Assembly: GCA_040393065.1 (NCBI GenBank)
Contig: JBEBUW010000063.1
Coordinates: forward strand, 1 to 25,745
Source of the DNA: JACCWM01 sp040393065
Lineage (GTDB): Bacteria; Myxococcota_A; Bradymonadia; Bradymonadales; Bradymonadaceae
Length of the DNA: 25,745 nucleotides
Direction of reading: 5' to 3'
The stretch's first letter is position 1. Each line of letters begins with the position of its first letter. The position numbers and the translations under genes are program-made. The notes beneath the pieces are model-generated. The model made no database searches and was not told the DNA's origin. It saw only the letters and a program-made list of their open reading frames with translations. Shown here piece after piece: positions 1 to 9,200 of the stretch.

Positions 1-62
1 CACCCAACAGCCCATCCGAGCCCCAACGCCAGGGCTCATTTCACCCAACAGCCCAATTGGGC
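1..62. repeat. Short direct repeat and palindrome at window edge
   Basis: A 14-base direct repeat, CACCCAACAGCCCA, occurs at 1-14 and 42-55. The second copy runs into a perfect 12-base palindrome, GCCCAATTGGGC, at 51-62. It lies downstream of the minus-strand ATPase gene that ends at 179. It may be part of a 3' structure for that gene, but there is no T-tract to call a terminator. Nothing here looks coding. Confidence 0.5.
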
Positions 63-160
63 GGAACGATACGTCACATCCCGCACTTCATGCGGCGCCC
101 AGGCACAGACGCTATTGGAAAGCGCACGCACCGCGTAGCGAGGCGCCAGCCGACGGCGGA
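63..160 (-). repeat. Degenerate copy of the dispersed two-hairpin element
   Basis: Positions 71-98 match 10436-10463 at 25 of 28 bases, including the hairpin CCGCA...TGCGG (81-95). GACGCT follows at a similar distance in both places (108-113 and 10471-10476). The 15-base word at 142-156 matches 10612-10626 with one mismatch. This is a shortened, decayed copy of the composite repeat seen intact at 10428-10508. It sits just 3' of the ATPase gene ending at 179, in the orientation that other copies have to their upstream genes. Confidence 0.6.
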
Positions 161-178
161 GAACATGACCGCCGCCCC

Positions 179-2539
179 TCACACCAGCTTCAATTCCGGC
201 CCCCCGCCTTCTCCCATCCGAAACACCAGCTCCACATCCCGCAAATCACTCTCCCGCGACAACAAATCCGCAAGCGGCGCGATGACAATCGCCTCCACCG
301 CCTGACGCAGTGGCCGCGCCCCATAACGCTGGTCAAACCCGACCGCAATCAAATGCTCAACCACCGCATCCTCCGCCCGCACGCGAATTCCGCGCCGCAC
401 CAACCCATCGCGCCCGAACGCTTCCTTGAGCGCCTGTTCCACCAGCGAGCGCGCCGTCTGACTGCCCAGCGAACGGTACGGAATGATCCGCTCAATACGC
501 CCCACAAACTCCGGCCTGAAAAACCCCTCGACAGCTCCCTGATAATGCCGCGCCGCGACCTTCACCGCCGCCTTACTTCCCTCAGCGCCCCCCGCATCAA
601 ACCCGACCGTCGCCGGCCCACCCGCCCCCAGGTTCGACGTCATAAAAATCACCGCACTATGCAACGAAACCGTCTGCCCGAGCGCATCCGTCAAGCGCCC
701 CTCGCCCAGAATCTGCAGCAAGAAATCAAACACCGACGCGTGCGCCTTCTCAATTTCATCAAACAAAATCACCTGAAACGGCTGTTCACGAATGCGCCGC
801 ACCAGCTCACCCGCCTGCCCTTTATAACGCCCCACCAGCCGCGCCGCAGACCAGCTATCCTGATACTCACTCATATCAAAACGCAAAATCCGCTCACTGC
901 TCCCAAACAGATATTTGGCCGCCGTCAACGCCGTCTGCGTCTTACCCACACCCGTCGGCCCCAGACACAGATAACTGCCCAGCGGCCGCGTCGGCGCATT
1001 CAACCCGGCACGCAACACCGTTACCAGATCCACCATCGCATCAACCGCCTCCGGCTGCCCGAAAATCGCTTCCTCAAAATACCGGCGCACCTCCAGAGCA
1101 CTGAATTCAGCCGACGCGTCCAGAAGCTCCCGGGGCAATCCCGTCAGCGAAGCGTACGCATCCACCGCATGCTCCGCCTGCAATTCCGGTCGCCCGCCGG
1201 CATCCAAATCCCCCACAACATGGCCCGGACTCTCCCCACCCTTTCCACGCGCCGACGCCCCCTGGCCATCGCCCACCCGATGCACCCTGGCCATCCGCTC
1301 CGCAAGCTCCACCGCCGGCCCCGGCAAAGCCCCCGTGCCACGAAAACGCCCGGTCAGCTCCAGAATCTTCTGACGCGCCTCCGCACTCAAACGAACGCCA
1401 TACTGGCGCCCCAGCCTGAAACTCACTCGCTCCAGCACTCTGTCCGTCTGCGCACTGTTCAAAGGCTCCACCGGAAGCCTGCGCAGCGCCCGCAAAAAAC
1501 TCGGATGCTTCTGCTCCGCCAGACTCAGCTGCTCCGGCCGCGCTTCGGTAATCAACACCAGATCCCCGGCCAGAATATGCGGCAACAACAAACCCGGAAT
1601 CCCCTCCACGTGCTGGTCCGTCCCCGACGTTTCCAGAAGCTCGATCAGGTTCTCCGCAAACAAAATCGCCCCGGTCGTCTTGACCTCCTCGATCAGTTTG
1701 ATCACCCGCTCCTGCCACTGCCCCAAAAACCGCATCCCGGCCATCAAGCGCCCGCCGCTGATCTGCCACACGCCCAGCCCCTGCAGATGCGACGGCACTT
1801 CGCCGGCCAGAATCCGCCCCACCATCTCTTGCACAATCGCCGACTTTCCAACCCCCGGCGCACCCGTCAGCAACACGCTGCGCTCCGATGGCCCGGCCAG
1901 ATAATTCAACAACGTTTCCACTTCCGCCCGGCGCTCAAACGCCCCCGGCGCATCCTTCTTATTCAACAGCCTGTGCAGCGGCTCCGCCACCGCGGCCAGC
2001 GTCGGACTGGCTTCCTCATCAACCGCATCCGCCGACGCGCCCGGCTCATAACGAACCTCCAGCGTACTCACCCGCATTGTCCGCTGCACTGTCTTTGGCC
2101 CCGGTTGCGCCTGATGCGCAATCATCGCCAGCCGCTCCTCCAGCTCATAGCGCCCCCGAATCTGTTCCAGCGCAATGAACGCAAGCTGATCCAGATCCGT
2201 CAGCCCAAAATCCAGCCCGATCTGCGGCAAATACACATGGTACATCCCGTCCACTTCCCAGCTGGCCGCAAACAAAGGCACCGACAACGATTCCACCTGC
2301 CCCAGACTCAACACCGGAATATCCAGCCGAACCTGACGCACCACCGCCGGCTTGATTTCATCCACCGACTTGAGAAATCCCTGCCGCAGTGCTTCCGCCG
2401 CCAGTCGCTCCAGACGCGCCAGCACTTCCTCGGCCGTTTCTGCCGCCGCCGCCAGATCCCGCGCGCCCAGCAGCTCCCCATAAACCCAGCCCTTCTGTTC
2501 TTGCAAAAATACTTCGACCTTCCGAACCTGTTTCACCAT
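179..2539 (-). CDS. ClpA/ClpC-like double AAA+ ATPase, shortest paralog (786 aa)
   Basis: Cytoplasmic Hsp100/Clp-type ATPase, probably an ATP-driven remodelling machine; substrate unknown. Residues 1-165 form a non-Clp N-terminal region ending in a TLEVRYEP strand shared in pattern with its two neighbours. The first ATPase domain has Walker A GAPGVGKS (226-233), but Walker B reads ILFAEN (292-297), so the usual DE is EN. The ClpB middle coiled coil is absent. The second domain is canonical: GPTGVGKT (527-534), VILFDE (590-595), TSN sensor 1, arginine finger in RPEFVGRI (R681), GAR sensor 2 (740-742). The GYVG pore loop is missing. VGF (645-647) sits where ClpC has its ClpP-binding tripeptide. 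Unlike its neighbours it stops soon after the second domain. Its ATG lies 7 bases inside the end of the upstream gene, implying translational coupling. It is too divergent to be called clpA, clpB or clpC. Confidence 0.9.
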   Translation of the reverse strand: MVKQVRKVEVFLQEQKGWVYGELLGARDLAAAAETAEEVLARLERLAAEALRQGFLKSVDEIKPAVVRQVRLDIPVLSLGQVESLSVPLFAASWEVDGMYHVYLPQIGLDFGLTDLDQLAFIALEQIRGRYELEERLAMIAHQAQPGPKTVQRTMRVSTLEVRYEPGASADAVDEEASPTLAAVAEPLHRLLNKKDAPGAFERRAEVETLLNYLAGPSERSVLLTGAPGVGKSAIVQEMVGRILAGEVPSHLQGLGVWQISGGRLMAGMRFLGQWQERVIKLIEEVKTTGAILFAENLIELLETSGTDQHVEGIPGLLLPHILAGDLVLITEARPEQLSLAEQKHPSFLRALRRLPVEPLNSAQTDRVLERVSFRLGRQYGVRLSAEARQKILELTGRFRGTGALPGPAVELAERMARVHRVGDGQGASARGKGGESPGHVVGDLDAGGRPELQAEHAVDAYASLTGLPRELLDASAEFSALEVRRYFEEAIFGQPEAVDAMVDLVTVLRAGLNAPTRPLGSYLCLGPTGVGKTQTALTAAKYLFGSSERILRFDMSEYQDSWSAARLVGRYKGQAGELVRRIREQPFQVILFDEIEKAHASVFDFLLQILGEGRLTDALGQTVSLHSAVIFMTSNLGAGGPATVGFDAGGAEGSKAAVKVAARHYQGAVEGFFRPEFVGRIERIIPYRSLGSQTARSLVEQALKEAFGRDGLVRRGIRVRAEDAVVEHLIAVGFDQRYGARPLRQAVEAIVIAPLADLLSRESDLRDVELVFRMGEGGGPELKLV

Positions 2540-5500
2540 CCATGCACTCCCAAAAACCGCCCGCCGATCCGCGCCATCACCAGCTCCAGCACCTTCATTT
2601 CCGACAACGCCAGCCTGCGCCCGAGCCTGACATCCTCCAGCGCACCATCCGTTTCGATAAACTCAATCGCAAGCCCGCTATCGTCGGCTTCTACGCCGCC
2701 TGTCTGTGCCAGCCATTCCACAAAATACGCCGGATCACTGATGCCGATTTCAAACACATTCGAAACCAACAACGCATGCTGCCCGTGCGACGGCTTACGC
2801 GGAACCCACGTGTAGCCGGCCAGCGCCTGAAACAACGCCAGCACGCCCGGCGTCTGGCCGGAAACCGCAAACGCCTGCGCACCCTGCAACGTCCCCCGCG
2901 ATGTCCACGTTTCATCCCTGTAAAAAGCCACGCTCAAATTAAGTTCGAGCTCGTCCGAAAGCACCTTCAACCACGCACACCACCGCTCCAACATCGCCTG
3001 GTACGGCCCGGCAAGCCCGCGCACCACCAGCGTCGCAGCATCTCCCTGCCCACTCGACAGACTCTCCATCTGCGCATTCAGCCAGACCAGCATCCGCTCC
3101 ATCTCGGCCACGAACGCCAGCCGCTTCTTCCCGCGCGCCTTATCCGACATCTGACTCGCCAGCGACGCCGCACCCGCGCGCCAGGCATTGCCCTCCTCGG
3201 CTTCCTGCATGCCCTCGATCCGGCGCCGAAGCTGCTCAAGCCGCGTGCGGAAAACCTCACGCTGCCGCAAACTCTCCGCCTGCTCCTCCAGCCACAACTG
3301 CGAGCTGCCCCCTAACGCACCTTCGTTGATCCGCGCCAGAATCAGCTCGTACTCCGCAAAGATCTGCTGCGTCTGCGGCGCTTCCAACACCCCTTCAAGT
3401 TCCGCCTTCACCCGCGCAAAACCTTCTTCAAAACGCTCCTGCTTCGGCTCCGCTCCTGTCCCCTCCAACCACAGATCAGCAACCACCCCACCGTTTTCCT
3501 GGATTTCTCGAACAGGCGCGCCGCCTTTCTCCCCAACTTCCTGCTCCGCACCACGGCTTTGTGCCCTTGCCAGCGCAATCGTCTGCAAACGCAAATCGAT
3601 CTCAGCCTCCGCCGACGGCCCCGGCAACATCGTCACCCGCGTCAGCCCTTCCGGACGCTCCTGCTGCGTCAACTGCCGGGCCAGCGGCGTAATCAGCTGC
3701 CGCTCAATCCGCTGCGCAAGTGTTCGCGCCCCGTAACGCCTGTCCATCGACTGCTGCACCAGCGATTCGATCAGCCGCGGATCAACGTCCACCAGCACCT
3801 GCGCTTGCCGCAGACCGCGCCGCTCCAAAATCTCACGCACCGTCCGCCGCGCAATCCGCTTGAGCGACTCCCCATCCAGCGCCCGGTACGCAACCACGCG
3901 ATCGATCCGGTTAAAAAACTCCGGCCTGAAAAACTGCTCCGCACTCCGCTGATAATGCAGCGCCCGATCCTTTTGACCACTGCTGCCAAACCCAAGCCAG
4001 CGCTCTTCCGATGCCGCCCCCAGATTCGAAGTCATGATCACAACCGTATTACAAAAATCCACCACACGGCCTGCCGCATCCGTCAACCGCCCATCCCCGA
4101 GCAGTTGCAACAGCAAATCCAGCACCCGCGAACTGGCCTTCTCAATCTCGTCGAACAACAACACACTGAACGGCTGCAAACGCACGCGCCCGGTCAACTC
4201 CCCATCCGGTTGCGCCGCCGTCCCGATCAGACGCGTCAACGAATACGGCTCGCTGAACTCACTCATATCAAAGCGAATCATGCGCTCCTCGGCCCCGAAC
4301 AGATCATGCGCCAGCGCCTTGGCCGTCTCCGTTTTCCCCACTCCGGAAGGACCGATCAACAAAAAACTCCCCAGCGGCCGCTTCGCATCGCTCAGGCCCT
4401 GCTCGATCGTCAGCACCAGATTCGTCATCACCTCCACAGCTTCCGGCTGCCCGAAAACACGCTCTTCCAGCGCCGTGCGAATCACCTCCGGCGAACGTCC
4501 ATTGCCCTGCCGCAATATCGTCATCGGCAAACCCGTATGACGCTGCACCACCCGCGCCACCAGCTCCCCATCCAACTGGATCTCACGCAACATCAGCTCA
4601 TTGGTTCGGCGCACACCTTCATTAAAACACTGCTTGGCCAGCCGCACCGCCTTGCCCGGAAACGCCTCCTGCCTGAAAAACCGCCGCGACAACTGCAAAA
4701 TCGTCTCAACCCCATCCGGCGTAAACCGCACCGGCTGCTGCCTCTCCAGATCTCGCACCTGTTCCGTCAAAACCCCCAGCGTTTCTCGATACGACAACTC
4801 CGGCACATGCACGCGCCGAAACTTGTCCACAAATCCCGGCGCCAGCTCCCGCGCCATTTCCCAGGTCTCCGCCGTCGCCTCGCTGAGGATCGCAAACTGC
4901 CCCTGCTCCAGATACGGCTCCATAAAGCGCGCCACATTGCTCTCGCCGTGCGTCGTGCGCCCCGCACGCACAAGCCCCAGCAAATCCTCAATCACCAGCA
5001 TATCCCCGCGCGCCGTGAGCTCCTCACACAAAGCCTCCGCACGCTGCTCCCACTGCCCGATGATGCTCATCCCCGCAATGATCCGGTCCCCACTCGTCTG
5101 CCAGATATCGCGCCGCTGTTGATACCCCTTGCCCTGCTCCCAGAGCTTGCGCACGACCTCTCCGATCAGCGCCGACTTCCCCACACCCGACGGCCCCACC
5201 AGACAGATATTCGTCGCCCGCGGACTGGACATCGCCGCCACAAGCTCCTCCACAAGCTGCTGCCGACCATACGCCTCCGCCAGCATCTGATCTTCTGCCC
5301 GATGCAACAGATTCGTTGCCACCTGCAACAACGTCTCCGGCCGCTGCCAGCGCCCACCCCGCGGCACTCCCGGCGATTGCCCCTCAATCGCCTCCGGAAA
5401 CCCCAGATCTACCTCGACCGACTCCAGACTATAATACCCCCCGCTCTGCAACTGCTCCGCCCGACCCTGATTTCTCTGTACCCACTCCAGCAACCACGCC

Positions 5501-5889
5501 TGCGTCTCGAAATACAGATTCTCCATCTGCTGCACCACAAACGACTCGCCCGGCAGCTTCGGAAACCACACCTGCCACGGCTCACTGCCATACATCCGCC
5601 CCACAATCGCATGCGTAAACACATGCTCCACCCCGCGCTGACCATCCTCCTTTTCCAGCTCCAGAAACACGTGCAAGACCTCCAGATCCTGCGGCGGCAA
5701 CAAACGATCCAGATCCGCCGGCGCCAGCTTCTCATGCACCAGATCCAGCGCCTGAAACATCAGCTCTTCCTTCAGCTTCGCCGCACTCGGCCCCCGCAAC
5801 GGATGCGCCAGCGCGCCCACCCACGGCATCGAAACCTCAAAATGCCCCCGCTGAGGCTGGCTCACATACATCTGCAACGTTATCTTCAC
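2533..5889 (-). CDS. ClpA/ClpC-like double AAA+ ATPase with diverged release-factor-like C-terminus (1118 aa)
   Basis: Second member of the ATPase trio. The start is GTG, preceded on the minus strand by AAGGAAGGTAGGA, a good ribosome-binding region. The N-terminal ~165 residues end in SVEVDLGF, matching the neighbours in pattern. Domain 1: Walker A GPSGVGKS (232-239), Walker B MLVIED (297-302), so DE is inverted to ED. Domain 2: GPSGVGKT (513-520), VLLFDE (576-581), TSN sensor 1, arginine finger R661, GAR sensor 2 (720-722). It has no GYVG pore loop; LGF (632-634) is at the ClpP-loop position. Residues 840-945 are charged and helical, and about 950-1050 resemble the PCRF fold of release factors weakly, recognisable mainly by comparison with the 1154-residue neighbour. 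There is no GGQ motif. Its last 7 bases overlap the next gene, so the two are almost certainly co-translated. The family assignment is firm; the C-terminal call is tentative. Confidence 0.9.
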   Translation of the reverse strand: MKITLQMYVSQPQRGHFEVSMPWVGALAHPLRGPSAAKLKEELMFQALDLVHEKLAPADLDRLLPPQDLEVLHVFLELEKEDGQRGVEHVFTHAIVGRMYGSEPWQVWFPKLPGESFVVQQMENLYFETQAWLLEWVQRNQGRAEQLQSGGYYSLESVEVDLGFPEAIEGQSPGVPRGGRWQRPETLLQVATNLLHRAEDQMLAEAYGRQQLVEELVAAMSSPRATNICLVGPSGVGKSALIGEVVRKLWEQGKGYQQRRDIWQTSGDRIIAGMSIIGQWEQRAEALCEELTARGDMLVIEDLLGLVRAGRTTHGESNVARFMEPYLEQGQFAILSEATAETWEMARELAPGFVDKFRRVHVPELSYRETLGVLTEQVRDLERQQPVRFTPDGVETILQLSRRFFRQEAFPGKAVRLAKQCFNEGVRRTNELMLREIQLDGELVARVVQRHTGLPMTILRQGNGRSPEVIRTALEERVFGQPEAVEVMTNLVLTIEQGLSDAKRPLGSFLLIGPSGVGKTETAKALAHDLFGAEERMIRFDMSEFSEPYSLTRLIGTAAQPDGELTGRVRLQPFSVLLFDEIEKASSRVLDLLLQLLGDGRLTDAAGRVVDFCNTVVIMTSNLGAASEERWLGFGSSGQKDRALHYQRSAEQFFRPEFFNRIDRVVAYRALDGESLKRIARRTVREILERRGLRQAQVLVDVDPRLIESLVQQSMDRRYGARTLAQRIERQLITPLARQLTQQERPEGLTRVTMLPGPSAEAEIDLRLQTIALARAQSRGAEQEVGEKGGAPVREIQENGGVVADLWLEGTGAEPKQERFEEGFARVKAELEGVLEAPQTQQIFAEYELILARINEGALGGSSQLWLEEQAESLRQREVFRTRLEQLRRRIEGMQEAEEGNAWRAGAASLASQMSDKARGKKRLAFVAEMERMLVWLNAQMESLSSGQGDAATLVVRGLAGPYQAMLERWCAWLKVLSDELELNLSVAFYRDETWTSRGTLQGAQAFAVSGQTPGVLALFQALAGYTWVPRKPSHGQHALLVSNVFEIGISDPAYFVEWLAQTGGVEADDSGLAIEFIETDGALEDVRLGRRLALSEMKVLELVMARIGGRFLGVHGW

Positions 5890-5983
5890 GCGTTCCTACC
5901 TTCCTTCAAAACCACACAACTTCTACCCAACCCACAATCAGGCGGTTCGCAACAATCCCAAAGCCAGAAGCCCCACTTCACAG

Positions 5984-6119
5984 GTGCACAATTCTTGGCC
6001 TTTACCTTTTCCTTTGCTTTTCTTCGCGCCTATTCGCGACTTCGCGACTTCGCGCGCGCTTTTTGCCTTTGCTTTTCTTCCTTCACAGCTCCACAAGTGC
6101 ACAACTCCTGGCCTTTGCC
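5984..6119. repeat. Imperfect direct duplication in spacer
   Basis: A 23-base unit beginning GTGCACAA and ending GGCCTTT(A/G)CC occurs at 5984-6006 and 6097-6119 with three differences. The 15-mer CCTTTGCTTTTCTTC occurs at 6011-6025 and 6066-6080. The two halves look like a degenerate duplication of one intergenic segment. Confidence 0.7.
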
Positions 6120-6169
6120 AAACCATCCAGCCCAACGTATGCGGCGAGTCATAAATTGAGGAGCGCAAA

Positions 6170-6219
6170 GCCGGAATCCCGAGGGATAGGCCTTAAGGGC
6201 CGTCCCGAGCGGTTCCGGC
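6170..6219. repeat. Long imperfect intergenic hairpin
   Basis: GCCGGAA (6170-6176) pairs with TTCCGGC (6213-6219). Inside it, GGGA (6183-6186) pairs with TCCC (6203-6206) and GGCC (6189-6192) with GGCC (6198-6201), closing a small AT-rich loop. No T-tract follows on either strand. It lies 3' of the 1154-residue ATPase gene and could attenuate transcription or stabilise an mRNA end. Confidence 0.6.
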
Positions 6220-6253
6220 AAAGCGGTCGTCGATTTAGGACCGCCGCCCAACC

Positions 6254-9200
6254 CTAAAACCACTCCACCTCATCACCACCCGCCTCCACATCCACCAGGC
6301 GCCACGCCACTTCCTCCATCCACGGCCAGACCGCCGCCCACGGATCTTGCGCCTCAAACGCCTCCGAAACCGCCCCCACGCCCGGCACCTCCATCGTCAC
6401 CTCACGCGTGCGCAAATTCCACGACCGCACCACCGACGCCGACGCACGCGCCTCCCCCATCACTCCGTCCCCGCCCGGACCCTCCCCCTCCCGATACACC
6501 ACCACATCCACCGACTGACTCCCCTCCGGTGACAAAATCCGATGCAATCCGTCCTCGCCCTGCAGCAACGGCCGCGCACCTTTCCCCACAATTTCCAGCG
6601 CCAGAGCCTGCCCGCGCGCATCTTTCGTGGCCACCCAACCATCGCGCCATGTCCCCGTCCGCTCCTCCAGACGCGCCAGCTCATGCCCCGTGCGCGAACG
6701 CCACAGCTTCGTCTTCCAGCCCCGCTTTGCGCACAACTTCCCATACCAATCCACCAGAAGCGCACGCCACGGATCTTGCGCATTGCGCGAAGCCATAAAC
6801 AAAACCACCGAATCCGGCTCCTGATACGCCGTGCGCATCACATCCAAAAATGCATCGTCCAAGCGCGCCTGCAACTCCGAAATCCGCTGCTGCAAATCAC
6901 CCACAATATCAAACTCGTGGCTGTGATACGCCTCCGTCGCAAAATCCTCAAACGCCGTCAGCTCCTCATCGATCCGCATAATCGGAGCCACGACTTTACG
7001 CGCAAGCTCTGCCTCCTGCGCGATCTTCGACGCATCCGGCGACTTCCAGAAATGCTCCGACTGACTCGCCGCATCATACTGATCGATTTTCCACTCCAGC
7101 ACCGTGAAAACATCGGCATACAGACAATGCCGCAACCGCCGACGCAGCTCCGAAACCTCCTCAAGCTGCTCCAGCAACAAACTCCGCTGCCCTGACTCCC
7201 CATCCTGGCTGCGCTCTGAAACCTCCCAGACCAACTTCGGTTCCTCCCCCGCAGCCACCGGCTCTCCCACGCGCACCCGAATCAAACCGCCCCACATTCC
7301 CGCACGCTTTTCGTCTCCGCCGGCCGCCATTTTTTTGGCCGCCATCATCTGCGAAAACTCCGCCAGCTTCGCCGCCAGCGGCCAAACGATTTCACGCTCC
7401 ACAGCCCTCTTAATCGGCCGCGCCCCATAACGAACATCCCAACCGCGCTGCGCCAGCCACCCCGCAACTTCCGGCGCAAACTCCAACTCCATATCCCGGC
7501 TCATCAACCCGTCACGCTGCCGCAATCCCGCCAGCTCGCGCGCCGCAATCGCCGTCACTGTCTCCGCATCAAGCGGCGCAAACGCAATAAACTGATCGAT
7601 GCGCCCCAGAAACTCTGCCCGGAAAAACCGCTCCGCTTCACGCCGAAAATGACTCGCATAACCCGCATCGGCCTTGCCTCCCTCCGCAAACCCCATCGCC
7701 GGACGCAGCGACTCCACCCCCAGATTGCTCGTCAAAATCAAAATCGTATTCTGAAACCGCGTCGTACGCCCCGCCGCATCCGTCAAACGCGCCTCGCCCA
7801 GCACCTGCAACAGCAGATCAAACACCGACGCATGCGCTTTCTCGATCTCGTCGAGCAACACCACCGAAAACGGCTGCCGACGCACCGGCCCCGTCAAATC
7901 GCCTTCCTCCCCGGCCACCTGCCCGATCAAACGCTGATACCCGTCCGCGCTCGCGTACTCGCTCATGTCCAGACGCACTAGCCGCGACTCGCTGCCAAAC
8001 AAAAACTCCGCCAGCGCCTTCGCCAGCTCCGTTTTCCCCACGCCCGTCGAACCGACAAACAAAAACGAACCCAGCGGCCTGTCCTCAGCCGCAAGCCCGG
8101 CCTTCGTCACCCCCACCACATCCGCCACCCGCGCCACCGCTTCCGGCTGACCGATTACGCGCTTCGACAATTGCGCACGCACCGCCTCCAGATCCAACGT
8201 CCGATCATCAAGCAACAACACCGGCGGCATCCCCGTTTCTTCGCAAAAACTCTCCACCATCTGCGTCAGCGTGATTTCCGTCCCCAGATCCTGCACCACC
8301 CGTGTCAGCGTGCGCGCCACAAAATCAATCGTCCGCCCCACCGGACTGCCCTCCGTCGCAAACCGCCGCTGCAACGACCACGCCCGCTCAATCGCTCCTG
8401 CCCCGATCTTTACCCCTTCCAAAGCCGCGCGCCGCTCACTTTCCCGACGCACAATCTCAAGCCCCACCTCCGGCTCCGGATCGACCAGCCGCATCACCGT
8501 AAACGCGCGCGCAAACCCCACATCCCTGCGCTCGATCTGCGCCCACTCCTCAACCGTCGCCTCCGCCACCACCCGAATCCGCTGGTCAGCCAGATGCGGC
8601 TTCAAAAACTGCGCCAGATTATAATCGCTCCCCAGATACTTCCCGGCATCGAGCGCCTCCACAAGCCGCCCCATATACAAAACATCCCCCGACAGCTCCA
8701 ACTCACGCACGATCTCCCGACACTGCAACTGCCAGCCCGGCGACATCGGATCCGTCGCACACAAACGCGGCGAATCCGCAAACCACAACGTTTTCTTCGC
8801 TCCCTCCTCCAACAAACGCCGCGCATATGCCTTCACCAGCGCCGTCTTGCCCACCCGCGCCGGCCCCACCAATACTACGGCCGCCGGAATCTTCCCCTCC
8901 ACATGACGCACAAGCTCACCCAGCGGCTCCTCCCGGCAAAACACCGGCCCGAAACGATGCCCCACTGCAGCCTTTTCCCCCTCCGTCCCCTTACCCGATT
9001 CACCTGCCCACATCTGCGCCACGTCCTCCAGCGTCGGCGTCGCCACACTCGCCGCCCCCACCTGCGTCAGATCTTCGGCATCGAAATAATCGCGCCACCG
9101 CGACTCCTCCTCCACCGTCGCCAGATCCATCGCCTCGACTTCCACCTCCAGCGCAGTCACCTCAAACGCATCCGGAACCGCACGCCGCCCCACCCCCGAG

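Larger units (their letters stand above)
5890..6253. other. 364-bp spacer between two ATPase genes
   Basis: No gene is supported here. The spacer contains two listed structures: an imperfect direct duplication (5984-6119) and a long hairpin (6170-6219). Between the duplicated parts is a short run of CGCGACTT-like units (about 6032-6057) flanked by pyrimidine-rich tracts. The minus-strand frame through it reads as low-complexity Lys/Ala/Gly and has no family resemblance. The spacer separates the 1154-residue ATPase gene from the coupled pair downstream, so it may carry a terminator, an internal promoter or an RNA-processing site. Confidence 0.6.

Noticed and set aside
353..2815. Long plus-strand open frame (~820 codons) opposite the first two ATPase genes
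   Set aside because: It is rich in Arg/His/Pro/Gln with no family motif and lies antisense to clear AAA+ genes; the strand skew explains the lack of stops.
3559..6159. Long plus-strand open frame (~866 codons)
   Set aside because: Antisense to the 1118-residue ATPase, same Arg/His/Pro-rich composition, no recognisable domain.
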